From positions 62,001-126,000 of the forward strand of contig NZ_SLWN01000016.1 of assembly GCF_004342025.1 (NCBI RefSeq): 64,000 nucleotides of DNA, read 5' to 3'. The position numbers and the translations under genes were made by a program. How positions within the stretch are numbered: position 1 is the first letter of the stretch; every line of letters begins with the position of its first letter. Below are positions 24,250 through 33,479 of the stretch, piece after piece. The stretch is from Kribbella steppae (GTDB lineage: Bacteria; Actinomycetota; Actinomycetes; Propionibacteriales; Kribbellaceae). Under the pieces are notes generated by a model. That model made no database searches. It had not been told where the DNA came from and worked only from the letters and a program-made list of their open reading frames with translations.

Positions 24250-25723
24250 GGCGGGTGGCCGGTGTAGGTCGGGATGATGCCCTTCGGGATCGGACCCTTG
24301 ATGCGGGTCCCCTCCTCTTGCCGTCGCTGAAGCGGGTACTCGGACCGCCGACGGCGATCGCGGCCACGACTCGGCCGTCGGAGCGTCGTACCGGAGTTCG
24401 ACCACGTCGATCCTGATCAACACGCCCGGCGAGTCGGCCTCGGTGGCGACCGCGATCCAGGGCCACAAGATGGCACTCAAGGGCCGGGCGAGGGCGGCGC
24501 TGGCGACGGTGGCGATCGGGTCGTTCGTGGCCGGGACCATCTCGACCGTGCTGCTGACCTTCGTCGCGAAGCCGATCGGCGAACTGGCCAGTCACTTCCA
24601 GGCGACCGACTACTTCGCGATCACGCTGCCGGCGATGGTTGCCGTGACGGCGCTGGTCGGGCACTCGCTGGTGCGCGGTCTGCTCTCGCTGACGGTCGGG
24701 TTGTTCATCGGGCTGATCGGGTTGGACAGTCTGACCGGCGCACCGCGGTACACGTTCGGGACGCTGCGGTTGCTGGACGGTGTCGACGTGGTGATCGTGA
24801 TCGTCGGATTGTTCGCCATCGGCGAGACGTTGCACGTGGCATCGAAATTGCGGTCCACTCCCGAGCCTCCCGCCGTACTGGAGCGAGGGCGGCTGCGGAC
24901 CGGGTACCTGAACAAGTCGGACTGGGGACGGTCGTGGGCGCCGTGGTTGCGGGGTACCGCGCTCGGGTTCCCGTTCGGCGCGATCCCGTCCGGCGGCGCC
25001 GAGGTACCGACGTTCCTGTCGTATTCGATCGAGCGGCGGCGGGCGCGCAAGAAGGGCCGCGACGAGTTCGGGGACGGCGCCATCGAGGGTGTGGCCGGGC
25101 CCGAGGCGGCGAACAACGCGTCGTTCTCCGGCGTCCTGGTTCCACTGCTGACACTCGGCCTGCCGACGTCTGCGACGGCCGCGGTGATGCTGGCGGCGTT
25201 CCAGATCTTCAACGTGCAGCCGGGACCGCAGCTGTTCGAGGACCAGAGCACGCTGGTGTGGACGCTGATCGCGTCGCTGTACGTCGGCAACCTGATCCTG
25301 CTGATCATGAACCTGCCGCTGATCCAGATCTGGGTGCAGGTGCTGAAGGTGCCGCAGCCGTTGCTGTACGCCGGGATCCTGGTGTTCGCCTGCCTCGGTG
25401 TGTACTCGCTGTCGGGGTCCGGCTACGAAGTGCTGCTGGCCTTGCTGATCGGTGTGGTCGGATTCTTCATGCGGAAGCTCGACTTCCCGATCGCTCCGGT
25501 GATCCTGGGTGTCATCCTCGGGCCGGCGATGGAGGAGCAGTCCGCCGGGCACTGGTGATCTCCAACGGCGACGCGAGCGTGTTCTTCACCCGGCCGCTCA
25601 GCCTGATCATCATCATCCTGACCGTGCTCGCCCCTCTTCGTGCCGTTCCTTCCCCGGATCGTCGCCCGCATCCGCGGTACACAGCCCACTCGCGACCGCC
25701 TGACCTTCGGCGAGGACGACTGA
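24250..25723 (+). pseudogene. Tripartite tricarboxylate transporter permease (TctA), degraded
   Basis: The core frame (about 24371-25558) encodes TctA sequence: STTSILINTPGESASVATAI, GHKMALKGRARAALATVAIG, and GFPFGAIPSGGAEVPTFLSY. The N-terminal half is missing or scrambled: LGPPTAIAATT is readable in another frame near 24340, with a deletion before the YGG-STTS region. Near 25541 a one-base loss shifts the frame (MEEQ must join RRALVISNGDASVFFTRPLS). Near 25634 a second shift joins LAPL to FVPFLPRIVARIRG, ending at the TGA at 25721. At least three lesions argue for a real pseudogene. No TctB or TctC gene is present. Confidence 0.8.
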
Positions 25724-25738
25724 TGGGAGAGTAGGGCT

Positions 25739-26140
25739 GTGAAGATCCTGGTCGGCTATGTGCCAACTCCCGAGGGCGAGGCCGCGCTGGCGGCCGCGGC
25801 TGCCGAGGCGGAACTGCGCGGCGCGTCCGTGCTGCTGCTCAACACCAGCCGCGGCGACGCCTACATCGACGCCCGCTACGCCAACGCCGACGAGCTGGCC
25901 GCAGCCGAGGCCGGCCTGCGCGAACGCGGCGTCGAGGTGACGATCCAGCAGGCCGTCTCCAGCGGCGACGTCGCCGGCGAACTCCTCAAAGCAGCCGCCG
26001 CCGAAGACGTGATCCTCATCGTCCTGGGCCTCCGCCGCCGCAGCCCGGTCGGCAAACTCATCCTCGGCAGCACCGCCCAACGGGTCCTCCTCGAATCCCC
26101 CGTCCCCGTCTTCGCCGTCAAGGCCCCACCGCGCGACTGA
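25739..26140 (+). CDS. Universal stress protein (UspA family)
   Basis: A 133-residue single-domain Usp. It has an N-terminal beta strand KILVGYVPTPEGEAAL and the ATP-binding-like C-terminal motif LGLRRRSPVGKLILGSTAQRVLLES, close to G-2x-G-9x-G(S/T). The GTG start follows GGGAGAG. Its position just after a tctA gene is common in actinobacteria; here it has outlived the decay of its transporter partner. Confidence 0.88.
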   Translation: MKILVGYVPTPEGEAALAAAAAEAELRGASVLLLNTSRGDAYIDARYANADELAAAEAGLRERGVEVTIQQAVSSGDVAGELLKAAAAEDVILIVLGLRRRSPVGKLILGSTAQRVLLESPVPVFAVKAPPRD

Positions 26141-26143
26141 TGG

Positions 26144-26233
26144 CGGACGCCCAGGCCATCACAATCGACGCGCCTCGGCCCGCGCCCGCGGAGAGCGCCG
26201 GCTCCGGCGAAGTTGTGATGGGGTGGGCGTCCG
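26144..26233. repeat. Long inverted repeat between uspA and hrpA
   Basis: Arms 26144-26164 and 26213-26233 are near-complementary (CGGACGCCCA...CCATCACAA with TTGTGATGG...TGGGCGTCCG). They enclose a GC-rich 48-base segment with its own stem. It may terminate uspA transcription or be a structured leader. Confidence 0.6.
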
Positions 26234-26279
26234 AAACCCAGGTGAGCGACTAGGCCGGGCCGCCTAAACTGGGCACGTT

Positions 26280-29200
26280 ATGCCTGATGCCCGGACCGAG
26301 TCGTCGAGTCCCACCCCAGCCACCGGTCCCGTCCAGGACCCCGCTGCGCGTCCGCGGAGGCCGCGCCGGCGCGGCAAGAAGCGGTCATCCGGTACGCCGG
26401 GCACCGCACAGGCCGACTCCGGTACGCCGGGCGCCGCACAGGCCGACCCTGGTACGCCGGGCGCCGTACAGGCCGACCCTGGTGCGGCGGACGGACCGTC
26501 TCTCGCCGAGGTGTTGCCTCGGCTCGACGGGCTGACCGCGAACGACCGGGAGCAACTCGGGCGGCGGTTGGAGCGGGTTCGGGGGACGAAGGACGCTCAG
26601 AAGCGCGAGCAGGCTCTGGTCGGCGTGATCGGGGCGATCGAGCAGGCTGAGCGCCGGGTGGAGTTGCGGCGGCTGGCCGTACCGGAGATCAGCTATCCGG
26701 AAGAACTGCCGGTCAGTCAGCTGAAGGACGACATCGGGGACGCGATCCGCGAGCACCAGGTCGTGGTGATCGCGGGTGAGACCGGGTCCGGGAAGACCAC
26801 GCAGATCCCGAAGATCTGTCTCGAGCTCGGACGTGGTGTGCAAGGCATGATCGGGCACACCCAGCCGCGGCGGCTCGCGGCCCGGACGGTCGCCGAGCGG
26901 ATCGCCGAGGAGCTCGGCACCGAGTTGGGCGAGACGATCGGCTTCGCGGTCCGGTTCACCGACAAGGTGAGCGACCGTTCGCTGGTGAAGCTGATGACCG
27001 ACGGCATCCTGCTCAACGAGCTGCAGCGCGACCGCGATCTGACCCGCTACGACACGCTCATCATCGACGAGGCACACGAGCGCAGCCTCAACATCGACTT
27101 CATCCTCGGCTATCTGAAGAAGCTTCTCCCCCGCCGCCCCGACCTCAAGGTGATCATCACCTCGGCGACTATCGATCCCGAGCGGTTCGCCGAGCACTTC
27201 AGCGACAGCAAGGGCAATCCGGCGCCGATCGTCGAGGTCTCCGGCCGGACGTACCCGGTCGAGACCCGGTACCGGCCGATCAACGACCCGGACGACCCGA
27301 GCACGATCGATCGCGACCAGACCCAGGCGATCCTGGACGCGGTCGACGAGCTCGCGCTCGAGGCACCGGGCGACGTCCTCGTGTTCCTCAGCGGCGAACG
27401 CGAGATCCGCGACACCGCCGACGCGCTCCGCGATCACAACCTCCGCAACACCGAGATCCTGCCGCTCTACGCCAGGCTCTCCAACGCCGAGCAGCACCGG
27501 GTCTTCCAGTCGCACTCCGGCCGGCGGATCGTGCTCGCGACCAACGTGGCGGAGACCTCGCTGACAGTTCCCGGCATCAAGTACGTGATCGACCCCGGTA
27601 CGGCGCGCATCTCCCGGTACAGCCACCGCACCAAGGTCCAGCACCTGCCGATCGAGCCCATCTCGCAGGCGAGCGCCAACCAGCGCAAGGGACGCTGTGG
27701 ACGAACCAGCGACGGCATCTGCATCCGGCTGTACTCGGAGGAGCACTTCGAGAGCCGGCCCGAGTTCACCGACCCGGAGATCCTGCGCACGAACCTGGCG
27801 TCGGTCATCCTGCAGATGACGTCCATTGGGCTCGGCGACATCGCCGCGTTCCCGTTCATCGACGAGCCGGACAAGCGCAGCATCACCGACGGCCTGCAGC
27901 TGCTCACCGAGCTCGGCGCGATCGAGGCCGCCAAGGCGAGCGAGCGGCACCGCCGGTTGACCCCGGTCGGCCGCCAGCTCGCCCAGATCCCGCTCGACCC
28001 GCGGCTCGCGCGGATGATCGTCGAGGCGGACAAGCACGCCTGTGTCCGCGAGGTGATGGTGATCGCGGCCGCGCTGTCGATCCAGGATCCGCGCGAACGC
28101 CCGACCGAAGCCGAAGCTCAGGCGCAGCAGGCACACGCCCGGTTCCGCGACCCGAACAGCGACTTCCTCGGTTTCCTGAACCTCTGGAACTACCTGAAGA
28201 AGCAGCAGAAGGAGCTGTCCGGCAACCAGTTCCGCCGGATGTGCCGCAGCGAGTACCTGAACTATCTCCGGGTCCGCGAGTGGCAGGACATCTTCGCCCA
28301 ACTCCGCCAGGTCGCGTCGCAGATCGGCGTCACCCTCAACAGCGGCGAGGCGGCCGATCCGCAGAGTGTGCACATCGCGCTGATGTCCGGTCTGCTCTCC
28401 CACCTCGGCATGAAGGATCCGGCGAACCAGCACCAGTACCTCGGTGCCCGCGGCACCAAGTTCGCGATCTTCCCCGGCTCCGGATTGTTCAAGAAGCCAC
28501 CACAGTTCGTGATGGCCGCCGAGCTCGTCGAGACATCCCGGCTGTGGGCACGCGTCAACGCGAAGATCGAGCCGGAGTGGGCCGAGGACATCGCCCAGCA
28601 CCTCACCAAACGCACGTACTCCGAACCGCACTGGGAACGCAAAGCCGGCGCGGTGATGGCGTACGAGAAGATCACCCTGTACGGCGTACCGATCGTCGCG
28701 AGGCGCAAGGTCAACTACGGCAAGGTCGACCCGGAGGTGTCGCGCGAACTGTTCATCCGGCACGCGCTGGTCGAGGGCGACTGGGACACCCACCACAAGT
28801 TCTTCCACGAGAACCGCAAGCTGATCGAGGAAGTCGAGGAGCTGGAGGAACGCACCCGGCGACGCGACCTGCTGGTCGACGACGAGACTCTGTTCGCCTT
28901 CTACGACGAGCGGATCGGCAGCGAGGTCGTCACCGGTCGGCACTTCGATACCTGGTGGAAGAAAGCCAGGCAACGCGACGCCGATCTGCTCGACTTCGAG
29001 CGATCCCTGGTCGTCCGCGAAGGTGCGGAGGTCAAGGAGGAGGAGTTCCCGCTCACCTGGACGCAGAACGGGATGACCTTCGACCTGACGTACGCCTTCG
29101 AGCCCGGCACCGATGCCGACGGCGTGACGGTGCACCTCCCGCTGCTGGTGCTGAACCAGGTCACCGCCGACGGATTCGAGTGGAGCGTGCCCGGCTTCCG

Positions 29201-30410
29201 CGAGGAGCTGGTCACCACCCTGATCAAGTCGTTGCCGAAAGCAATCAGGCGGAACATCGTGCCGGCCCCGGACCATGCCCGGCAGGTACTCCCCCGGCTC
29301 GATCCGGCCTCGGGTCCGCTGACCGACGCCCTCGCCCGCGAGTTGCGGAACCTCCGCGACGTGGTCATCGACCCAGCGGACTGGGACTGGAGCCGGGTGC
29401 CCGAGCACCTGCGGATGACGTTCCGGGTGGTCGACGACAAGGGCAAGACCGTGGCCGAGAGCAAGGATCTGGCCAGACTCAAGGAACGGCTGAAGCCGAA
29501 GACCACGGCCGCGATCTCGCAGGTCGCGTCGAAGGCGGTCAGCGGGCTGGAGCGGTCCGGCCTGACCGACTGGACCTTCGGTGACCTCCCGCGCAGCTTC
29601 TCCGAGCACCGCAACGGCCTGACGGTCGCCGGCTACCCGGCACTCGTCGACGAGGGCAAGACGGTCGCGATCCGGCTGCAGGAGACCGAACGCGATCAGG
29701 CGGCCGCGATGTGGAACGGCACCCGCCGGCTCCTGCTCCTCACGATGCCGTCGGTGATCGACGTGGTCCAACGGCACCTGACCAACCAGCAGAAGATGAC
29801 CCTGATGGCAGGCCCGCACCGCAACGTCGGGGAACTGCTCGACGACGCGATCGCCGCTGCCGTCGACCAACTGATGACCGCGGCGCACGGCCCGGCGTGG
29901 AACCTGACCGCCTTCTCCGTACTGCGCGACGCCGTACGGTCGGACCTCGCGGACACCGTGCTCACGATCCTGACGCAGGTCGAGCAGGTGCTGTCGCATG
30001 CGCGCACGGTGGACAAGCAGATCTCCCGGGCATCGAGCCCGGCGCTGCTCGCGGCGTTGTCCGACGTCCGCGGTCAACTGGAGAGCCTGGTCCACCCCGG
30101 TTTCATCACCGAGACCGGAGCCACGCGTCTGCCCGACGTGGTGCGGTACCTGAAGGGCATCGAGCAGCGGCTGGACAAGATCGGCGCCAACGCGATGCGG
30201 GACCGCTCGGGGATGGCGATCATCCACATGCTCGATGACGAGTACCGCGCCCGGCTGAACGCCGTACCGACCGGGAAGTATCCGAGCCCGGAGCTGCTCG
30301 AGGTGCGGTGGATGCTCGAGGAACTGCGGATCAGCCTGTTCGCCCAGACCCTCGGTACGCCGTACCCGGTCTCGGAGAAGCGCATCCGGAAGGCGCTCGC
30401 CGCGGCCTGA
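26280..30410 (+). CDS. hrpA: ATP-dependent RNA helicase HrpA
   Basis: A 1376-residue DEAH-box helicase of normal HrpA length. An N-terminal tail has three near-identical 10-residue repeats (GTPGAAQADP type, residues about 38-68). The helicase core has GETGSGKTTQ (Walker A), IIDEAHERSLN (DEAH), TSATI (motif III) and a motif VI rich in QRKGRCGR. HA2, OB and the long DUF3418 C-terminal domain follow. In other bacteria HrpA rescues stalled ribosomes and processes mRNA. TAAACT nine bases before the ATG suggests a near-leaderless transcript. It is monocistronic. Confidence 0.95.
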   Translation: MPDARTESSSPTPATGPVQDPAARPRRPRRRGKKRSSGTPGTAQADSGTPGAAQADPGTPGAVQADPGAADGPSLAEVLPRLDGLTANDREQLGRRLERVRGTKDAQKREQALVGVIGAIEQAERRVELRRLAVPEISYPEELPVSQLKDDIGDAIREHQVVVIAGETGSGKTTQIPKICLELGRGVQGMIGHTQPRRLAARTVAERIAEELGTELGETIGFAVRFTDKVSDRSLVKLMTDGILLNELQRDRDLTRYDTLIIDEAHERSLNIDFILGYLKKLLPRRPDLKVIITSATIDPERFAEHFSDSKGNPAPIVEVSGRTYPVETRYRPINDPDDPSTIDRDQTQAILDAVDELALEAPGDVLVFLSGEREIRDTADALRDHNLRNTEILPLYARLSNAEQHRVFQSHSGRRIVLATNVAETSLTVPGIKYVIDPGTARISRYSHRTKVQHLPIEPISQASANQRKGRCGRTSDGICIRLYSEEHFESRPEFTDPEILRTNLASVILQMTSIGLGDIAAFPFIDEPDKRSITDGLQLLTELGAIEAAKASERHRRLTPVGRQLAQIPLDPRLARMIVEADKHACVREVMVIAAALSIQDPRERPTEAEAQAQQAHARFRDPNSDFLGFLNLWNYLKKQQKELSGNQFRRMCRSEYLNYLRVREWQDIFAQLRQVASQIGVTLNSGEAADPQSVHIALMSGLLSHLGMKDPANQHQYLGARGTKFAIFPGSGLFKKPPQFVMAAELVETSRLWARVNAKIEPEWAEDIAQHLTKRTYSEPHWERKAGAVMAYEKITLYGVPIVARRKVNYGKVDPEVSRELFIRHALVEGDWDTHHKFFHENRKLIEEVEELEERTRRRDLLVDDETLFAFYDERIGSEVVTGRHFDTWWKKARQRDADLLDFERSLVVREGAEVKEEEFPLTWTQNGMTFDLTYAFEPGTDADGVTVHLPLLVLNQVTADGFEWSVPGFREELVTTLIKSLPKAIRRNIVPAPDHARQVLPRLDPASGPLTDALARELRNLRDVVIDPADWDWSRVPEHLRMTFRVVDDKGKTVAESKDLARLKERLKPKTTAAISQVASKAVSGLERSGLTDWTFGDLPRSFSEHRNGLTVAGYPALVDEGKTVAIRLQETERDQAAAMWNGTRRLLLLTMPSVIDVVQRHLTNQQKMTLMAGPHRNVGELLDDAIAAAVDQLMTAAHGPAWNLTAFSVLRDAVRSDLADTVLTILTQVEQVLSHARTVDKQISRASSPALLAALSDVRGQLESLVHPGFITETGATRLPDVVRYLKGIEQRLDKIGANAMRDRSGMAIIHMLDDEYRARLNAVPTGKYPSPELLEVRWMLEELRISLFAQTLGTPYPVSEKRIRKALAAA

Positions 30411-30413
30411 CCG

Positions 30414-30453
30414 GGCCGTCGCGAATCTCCAGCGGCCGTCGCGAATCTCCAGC
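30414..30453. repeat. Tandem duplication of a 20-bp unit
   Basis: Two exact copies of GGCCGTCGCGAATCTCCAGC lie between the convergent hrpA and AraC-type genes. Their function is unknown. Confidence 0.9.
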
Positions 30454-30466
30454 GGTCCGAGCAGCG

Positions 30467-31291
30467 CTAGGGCACGAAGGCTCGCTGTGAGCGGCGGCGG
30501 AACTCGCGGGGTGAGAGGTGGTGGGCGGCGGTGAAGCGGCGGCTGAAGTACGACTGGCTGGCGAAACCGCAGCGAGCCGCGATGGTCGCGACCGGTTCGT
30601 TTGTTGCTGCTAGCAACGACGAGGCGTGCTCGAGGCGGAGATCGGTGACGAAGTCCGTGGGCGTCACGCCGTACGCCGTTCGCATCGACCGGGACAGGTG
30701 CGCCGGACTGACTCCGGCGAGCTCCAGCAGCCGTGGAACGCCGCCGTGGAGGTTGTTCTCCGCGCGCATCGCCGTACAGGCCTTGGCCAGCCAGTCCGGT
30801 GTTCCCGGGCGAGCTGTGTGCTCGTCGGAGGAGACCAGCGGGAGCAGGTCGATCCAGAAGCGCATCAGGTCGTAGGGTCCGGGCTCGTCCTGGAAGCGTT
30901 CCAGCGCATGCTCGAAGACGGCGATCGCCTCCGTCGCGTGAAAGGTGACTGGTCCCCGCGCAGCCGCCCAACTGGCGGTCCGGGTCAGGTCGAGGAAACC
31001 TTGCCAGGCAGAGCTCGGGAAGGCCATGTTCACGAACTCCAGCCCGTCAGGCGCCGAGCCGCGGACCGCATGCCGATCACTCGGCCGGACCAGTACGACG
31101 TCGCCGGCCTGCAACTGTTCGACGCCGGTGGTCAGCAGGTGCTCGCCGCTGCCCGACACGACGCCCATGAACTCGTGGAAGTCGGCATGCGTGTGCAACT
31201 CGGTGTCGCGGGCCCGCGCCGGGATCCGCACCCGGGCCGCGTGATACGGCCGGCCGAACGCGTGCGACTCGAACCGCAGCACCTGATCCAC
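30467..31291 (-). CDS. AraC-family transcriptional regulator
   Basis: A 274-residue regulator. The N-terminal cupin sensor (about 10-100) includes HTHADFHEFMGVVSGSGEH. The C-terminal AraC double helix-turn-helix (about 175-270) includes LSRSMRTAYGVTPTDFVTDLRLEHA and IAARCGFASQSYFSRRFTAAH. The start is the GTG at 31291. It is divergent from the phytanoyl-CoA dioxygenase-like gene 71 bases away, which is the probable target. Confidence 0.9.
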   Translation of the reverse strand: MDQVLRFESHAFGRPYHAARVRIPARARDTELHTHADFHEFMGVVSGSGEHLLTTGVEQLQAGDVVLVRPSDRHAVRGSAPDGLEFVNMAFPSSAWQGFLDLTRTASWAAARGPVTFHATEAIAVFEHALERFQDEPGPYDLMRFWIDLLPLVSSDEHTARPGTPDWLAKACTAMRAENNLHGGVPRLLELAGVSPAHLSRSMRTAYGVTPTDFVTDLRLEHASSLLAATNEPVATIAARCGFASQSYFSRRFTAAHHLSPREFRRRSQRAFVP

Positions 31292-31361
31292 ATCAACAAG
31301 CTACAAGTTCACGTCAGCTCGCTGCTAGTACGCAACAGCGCCTCCCGACCACCATGAAGAC

Positions 31362-32108
31362 ATGTTTGAGACCGACGGCTACGTCATCTTCCGCGACGTC
31401 ATCGACCAGGCACTGATCAAGGAAGTGAACGACCATGTCGAGTGGCTGCAAGCTCGTCATCCCGACGTACGGCCCGAGCAACTCGGGCACGTCTACCTGC
31501 GCGACGACCCGTTCTGGGTCCGGCTGATCAGTGACGATCGGCTCCTGGACATCGCGGAGCGGTTCGTCGGGCCGGATCTCGCGCTGTTCGCGTCGCACTA
31601 CATCTCGAAGCCGCCGTACTCCGGTCAGCCGGTGCTGTGGCACCAGGACGCCGCGTTCTGGCCGCTCGATCCGATGAAGGTGGTGACGCTGTGGCTGGCC
31701 GTCGACCACTCCACCCCGGAGAACGGTTGTGTCCGGGTCATCCCGGGCAGCCACACCTCAGGGGTCGCCGGGATGCGGGACAACACCGAGGTCGAGAGCG
31801 TGCTGGGCAAGGAGATCGCGGTCGAGGTCGACGAGTCTCAGGCGGTCGACATGGTGCTGGCACCGGGTGATGTCGAGGTGCACCACCCGAACATCGTGCA
31901 CGGGAGCAACGCGAACACCTCACCACGGAGGCGCTGCGGCCTGACGATCCGCTACATCCCGACGTCGACCCGGATCACGGACCCGGAGACGCCGTACCCG
32001 AGCGCCTTCCACCTGCGGGGCGAACCGGGAGTGAACAGCTACCAGCCACGACCCCGGTACGACGAAAGCCGGCACTTCCCGTTCACAGGAAGCGCCGGCT
32101 GGGTCTGA
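31362..32108 (+). CDS. Phytanoyl-CoA dioxygenase (PhyH)-family protein
   Basis: A 248-residue Fe(II)/2-oxoglutarate-dependent oxygenase. The HxD iron motif is HQD in LWHQDAAFWPL, and the distal His in NIVHGSNANTSPRRR is followed by the 2-oxoglutarate Arg in RRRCGLTIRY. The start at ATG 31362 gives MFETDGYVIFRDVI, the usual PhyH opening. It is divergent from the AraC-type regulator. The substrate is unknown. A strong hairpin follows the stop. Confidence 0.88.
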   Translation: MFETDGYVIFRDVIDQALIKEVNDHVEWLQARHPDVRPEQLGHVYLRDDPFWVRLISDDRLLDIAERFVGPDLALFASHYISKPPYSGQPVLWHQDAAFWPLDPMKVVTLWLAVDHSTPENGCVRVIPGSHTSGVAGMRDNTEVESVLGKEIAVEVDESQAVDMVLAPGDVEVHHPNIVHGSNANTSPRRRCGLTIRYIPTSTRITDPETPYPSAFHLRGEPGVNSYQPRPRYDESRHFPFTGSAGWV

Positions 32109-32116
32109 GCTGTCCG

Positions 32117-32146
32117 GCCCGCCCCGACCGCAAGGCCGGGGCGGGC
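32117..32146. terminator. Terminator hairpin
   Basis: A 10-bp perfect GC stem (32117-32126 with 32137-32146) and a 10-base loop lie between the convergent PhyH and VOC genes. Confidence 0.8.
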
Positions 32147-32156
32147 ACGGGCATGC

Positions 32157-32573
32157 CTACTCGAGGCAGATACGGAACGGATGGCCTGCGGGATCGGCGT
32201 AGATGCGCCAGCCGCGGGCATTCTCGGCGGGTGGTGGGTCCAGGGGGTCGAGCGGCTCGGCCCCGAGCGCGGTCACGCTGGCGTGGCCGCTGGAAAGGTC
32301 GTCGACGATGAGGTCGAGATGGAGATCCTGCGCGTCGGTGCCGGGCCACGTGGCCGGCACGTACTGCTCCGAGCGCCGGAAGGCCAGCGTCGAGGACCCG
32401 AGCGACGACCCGGGGCCGGTCAGGCTCCGCCAGTCGTCGTCACCGTTCTCGTCGATCTCCAGCCCCAGCAGCGCCGAGTAGAACTGGGCGAGCTCGAGTG
32501 GGTCCGGGCAATCCAGCACCACCGAGCCGAGCCGCCCGGCAGTACTGCCCGGCTGCTCTGCCACCTGCGTCAT
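32157..32573 (-). CDS. VOC (glyoxalase/bleomycin-resistance fold) protein
   Basis: A 138-residue two-repeat VOC protein: LGSVVLDCPDPLELAQFYSALLGLEI, then LHLDLIVDDL and a C-terminal ADPAGHPFRICLE with a likely metal Glu. Many actinobacterial homologues are uncharacterised. It stands alone and converges with the PhyH-like gene. Confidence 0.85.
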   Translation of the reverse strand: MTQVAEQPGSTAGRLGSVVLDCPDPLELAQFYSALLGLEIDENGDDDWRSLTGPGSSLGSSTLAFRRSEQYVPATWPGTDAQDLHLDLIVDDLSSGHASVTALGAEPLDPLDPPPAENARGWRIYADPAGHPFRICLE

Positions 32574-32762
32574 CTGTCCTCCAGCTTCTGTGTCAACTGC
32601 CTGCCCCTGTCAGGGGCAGGACCGGCCAGGCCCGTCGTGGTCGGAAGGCCCGGCCGCCTACGATGACAGGTCGGACGGACAGTTCGCATCTTTCGACACG
32701 CCTTGTTGACGTGTCATGCGATCGCGGACGGCGAGCAGGAGGCCGTCGTACCGGCTAACCGG

Positions 32763-33428
32763 TCAGACAGTGGAAGCGGATCGGCGGCGGGCACTCAGCT
32801 TGCGGATCTTGGCGCGGGTCCCGCAGTCCTCCATCGAGCACCACCGGCGTGAGCCGTTCCGGCTGTGGTCGAGGAAGAGGAAACCGCAGCCGCCGTCGTC
32901 CACCGGACAGGCGCGCAACTGACGGAGCTGGACCGTCCGCAGTACGTCGACCGCAGCGGCAACCAGGCGATCGGGGATCATCAGGGCCGGCGACGTGCCG
33001 ACCCGAAGTTCGGCGACACCGGGCCCACTCTCACGCGACACCAGCATCGATCGGGCCGACGCCGCCGCCCAGCGCAACATCAGCCGTTCGAACGCCGGCC
33101 CCTGCTCCTGTTCGAAGTTCGCGGGCTTCTGACCAACACCGGACGCACGCTGGGCGAGCACCACGTAGGTCGCCTCGCGGATCTCGACGGTTGCACGCAG
33201 GGCCTTCTCAGCCAGATCGGGCGCACTCCCCCACACCGCAGCGACGGCCTCTGCCTCGGCCGGGTCGACGATCTCGATCCGGCGGCTCCAGGCGAGCAAG
33301 TCGGCAGGGTCGGGCAGGTAGTCGCGCCCACCGGTGTCACCGGGCAGGCGGGGAGCTACCGTGTTCACCAGGTCGAGGGCGGGGTGCCCACCAACAATCC
33401 GGAGTTCATCCTTGCGGTCGTCTGCCAT
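32763..33428 (-). CDS. CGNR zinc-finger transcriptional regulator
   Basis: A 221-residue ABATE/CGNR protein. The N-terminal domain opens with IVGGHPALDLVNTVAPRLPG. The C-terminal finger has cysteines in RACPVDDGGCGFLFLD and RRWCSMEDCGTRAKIRKLSARR, where CGNR is replaced by CGTR. I chose the ATG at 33428; the open frame continues far upstream only because it runs opposite to the MFS gene. It is divergent from that MFS gene, with a 51-base shared region, and is its likely regulator. Confidence 0.88.
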   Translation of the reverse strand: MADDRKDELRIVGGHPALDLVNTVAPRLPGDTGGRDYLPDPADLLAWSRRIEIVDPAEAEAVAAVWGSAPDLAEKALRATVEIREATYVVLAQRASGVGQKPANFEQEQGPAFERLMLRWAAASARSMLVSRESGPGVAELRVGTSPALMIPDRLVAAAVDVLRTVQLRQLRACPVDDGGCGFLFLDHSRNGSRRWCSMEDCGTRAKIRKLSARRRSASTV

Positions 33429-33479
33429 GGATGAAATGCTACCACCATACGACCCAATACTGGAATCACAGGTGAGGTC

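Noticed and set aside
24206..25552. 448-residue open frame antisense to the TctA remnant
   Set aside because: It is rich in Gln/Arg/Asp from inverted codon bias and has no family features; the TctA sequence on the plus strand is recognisable.
26385..30971. A 1528-residue open frame antisense to hrpA
   Set aside because: It arises from the third-position GC bias of hrpA; the sequence has no family character and hrpA on the other strand is fully supported.
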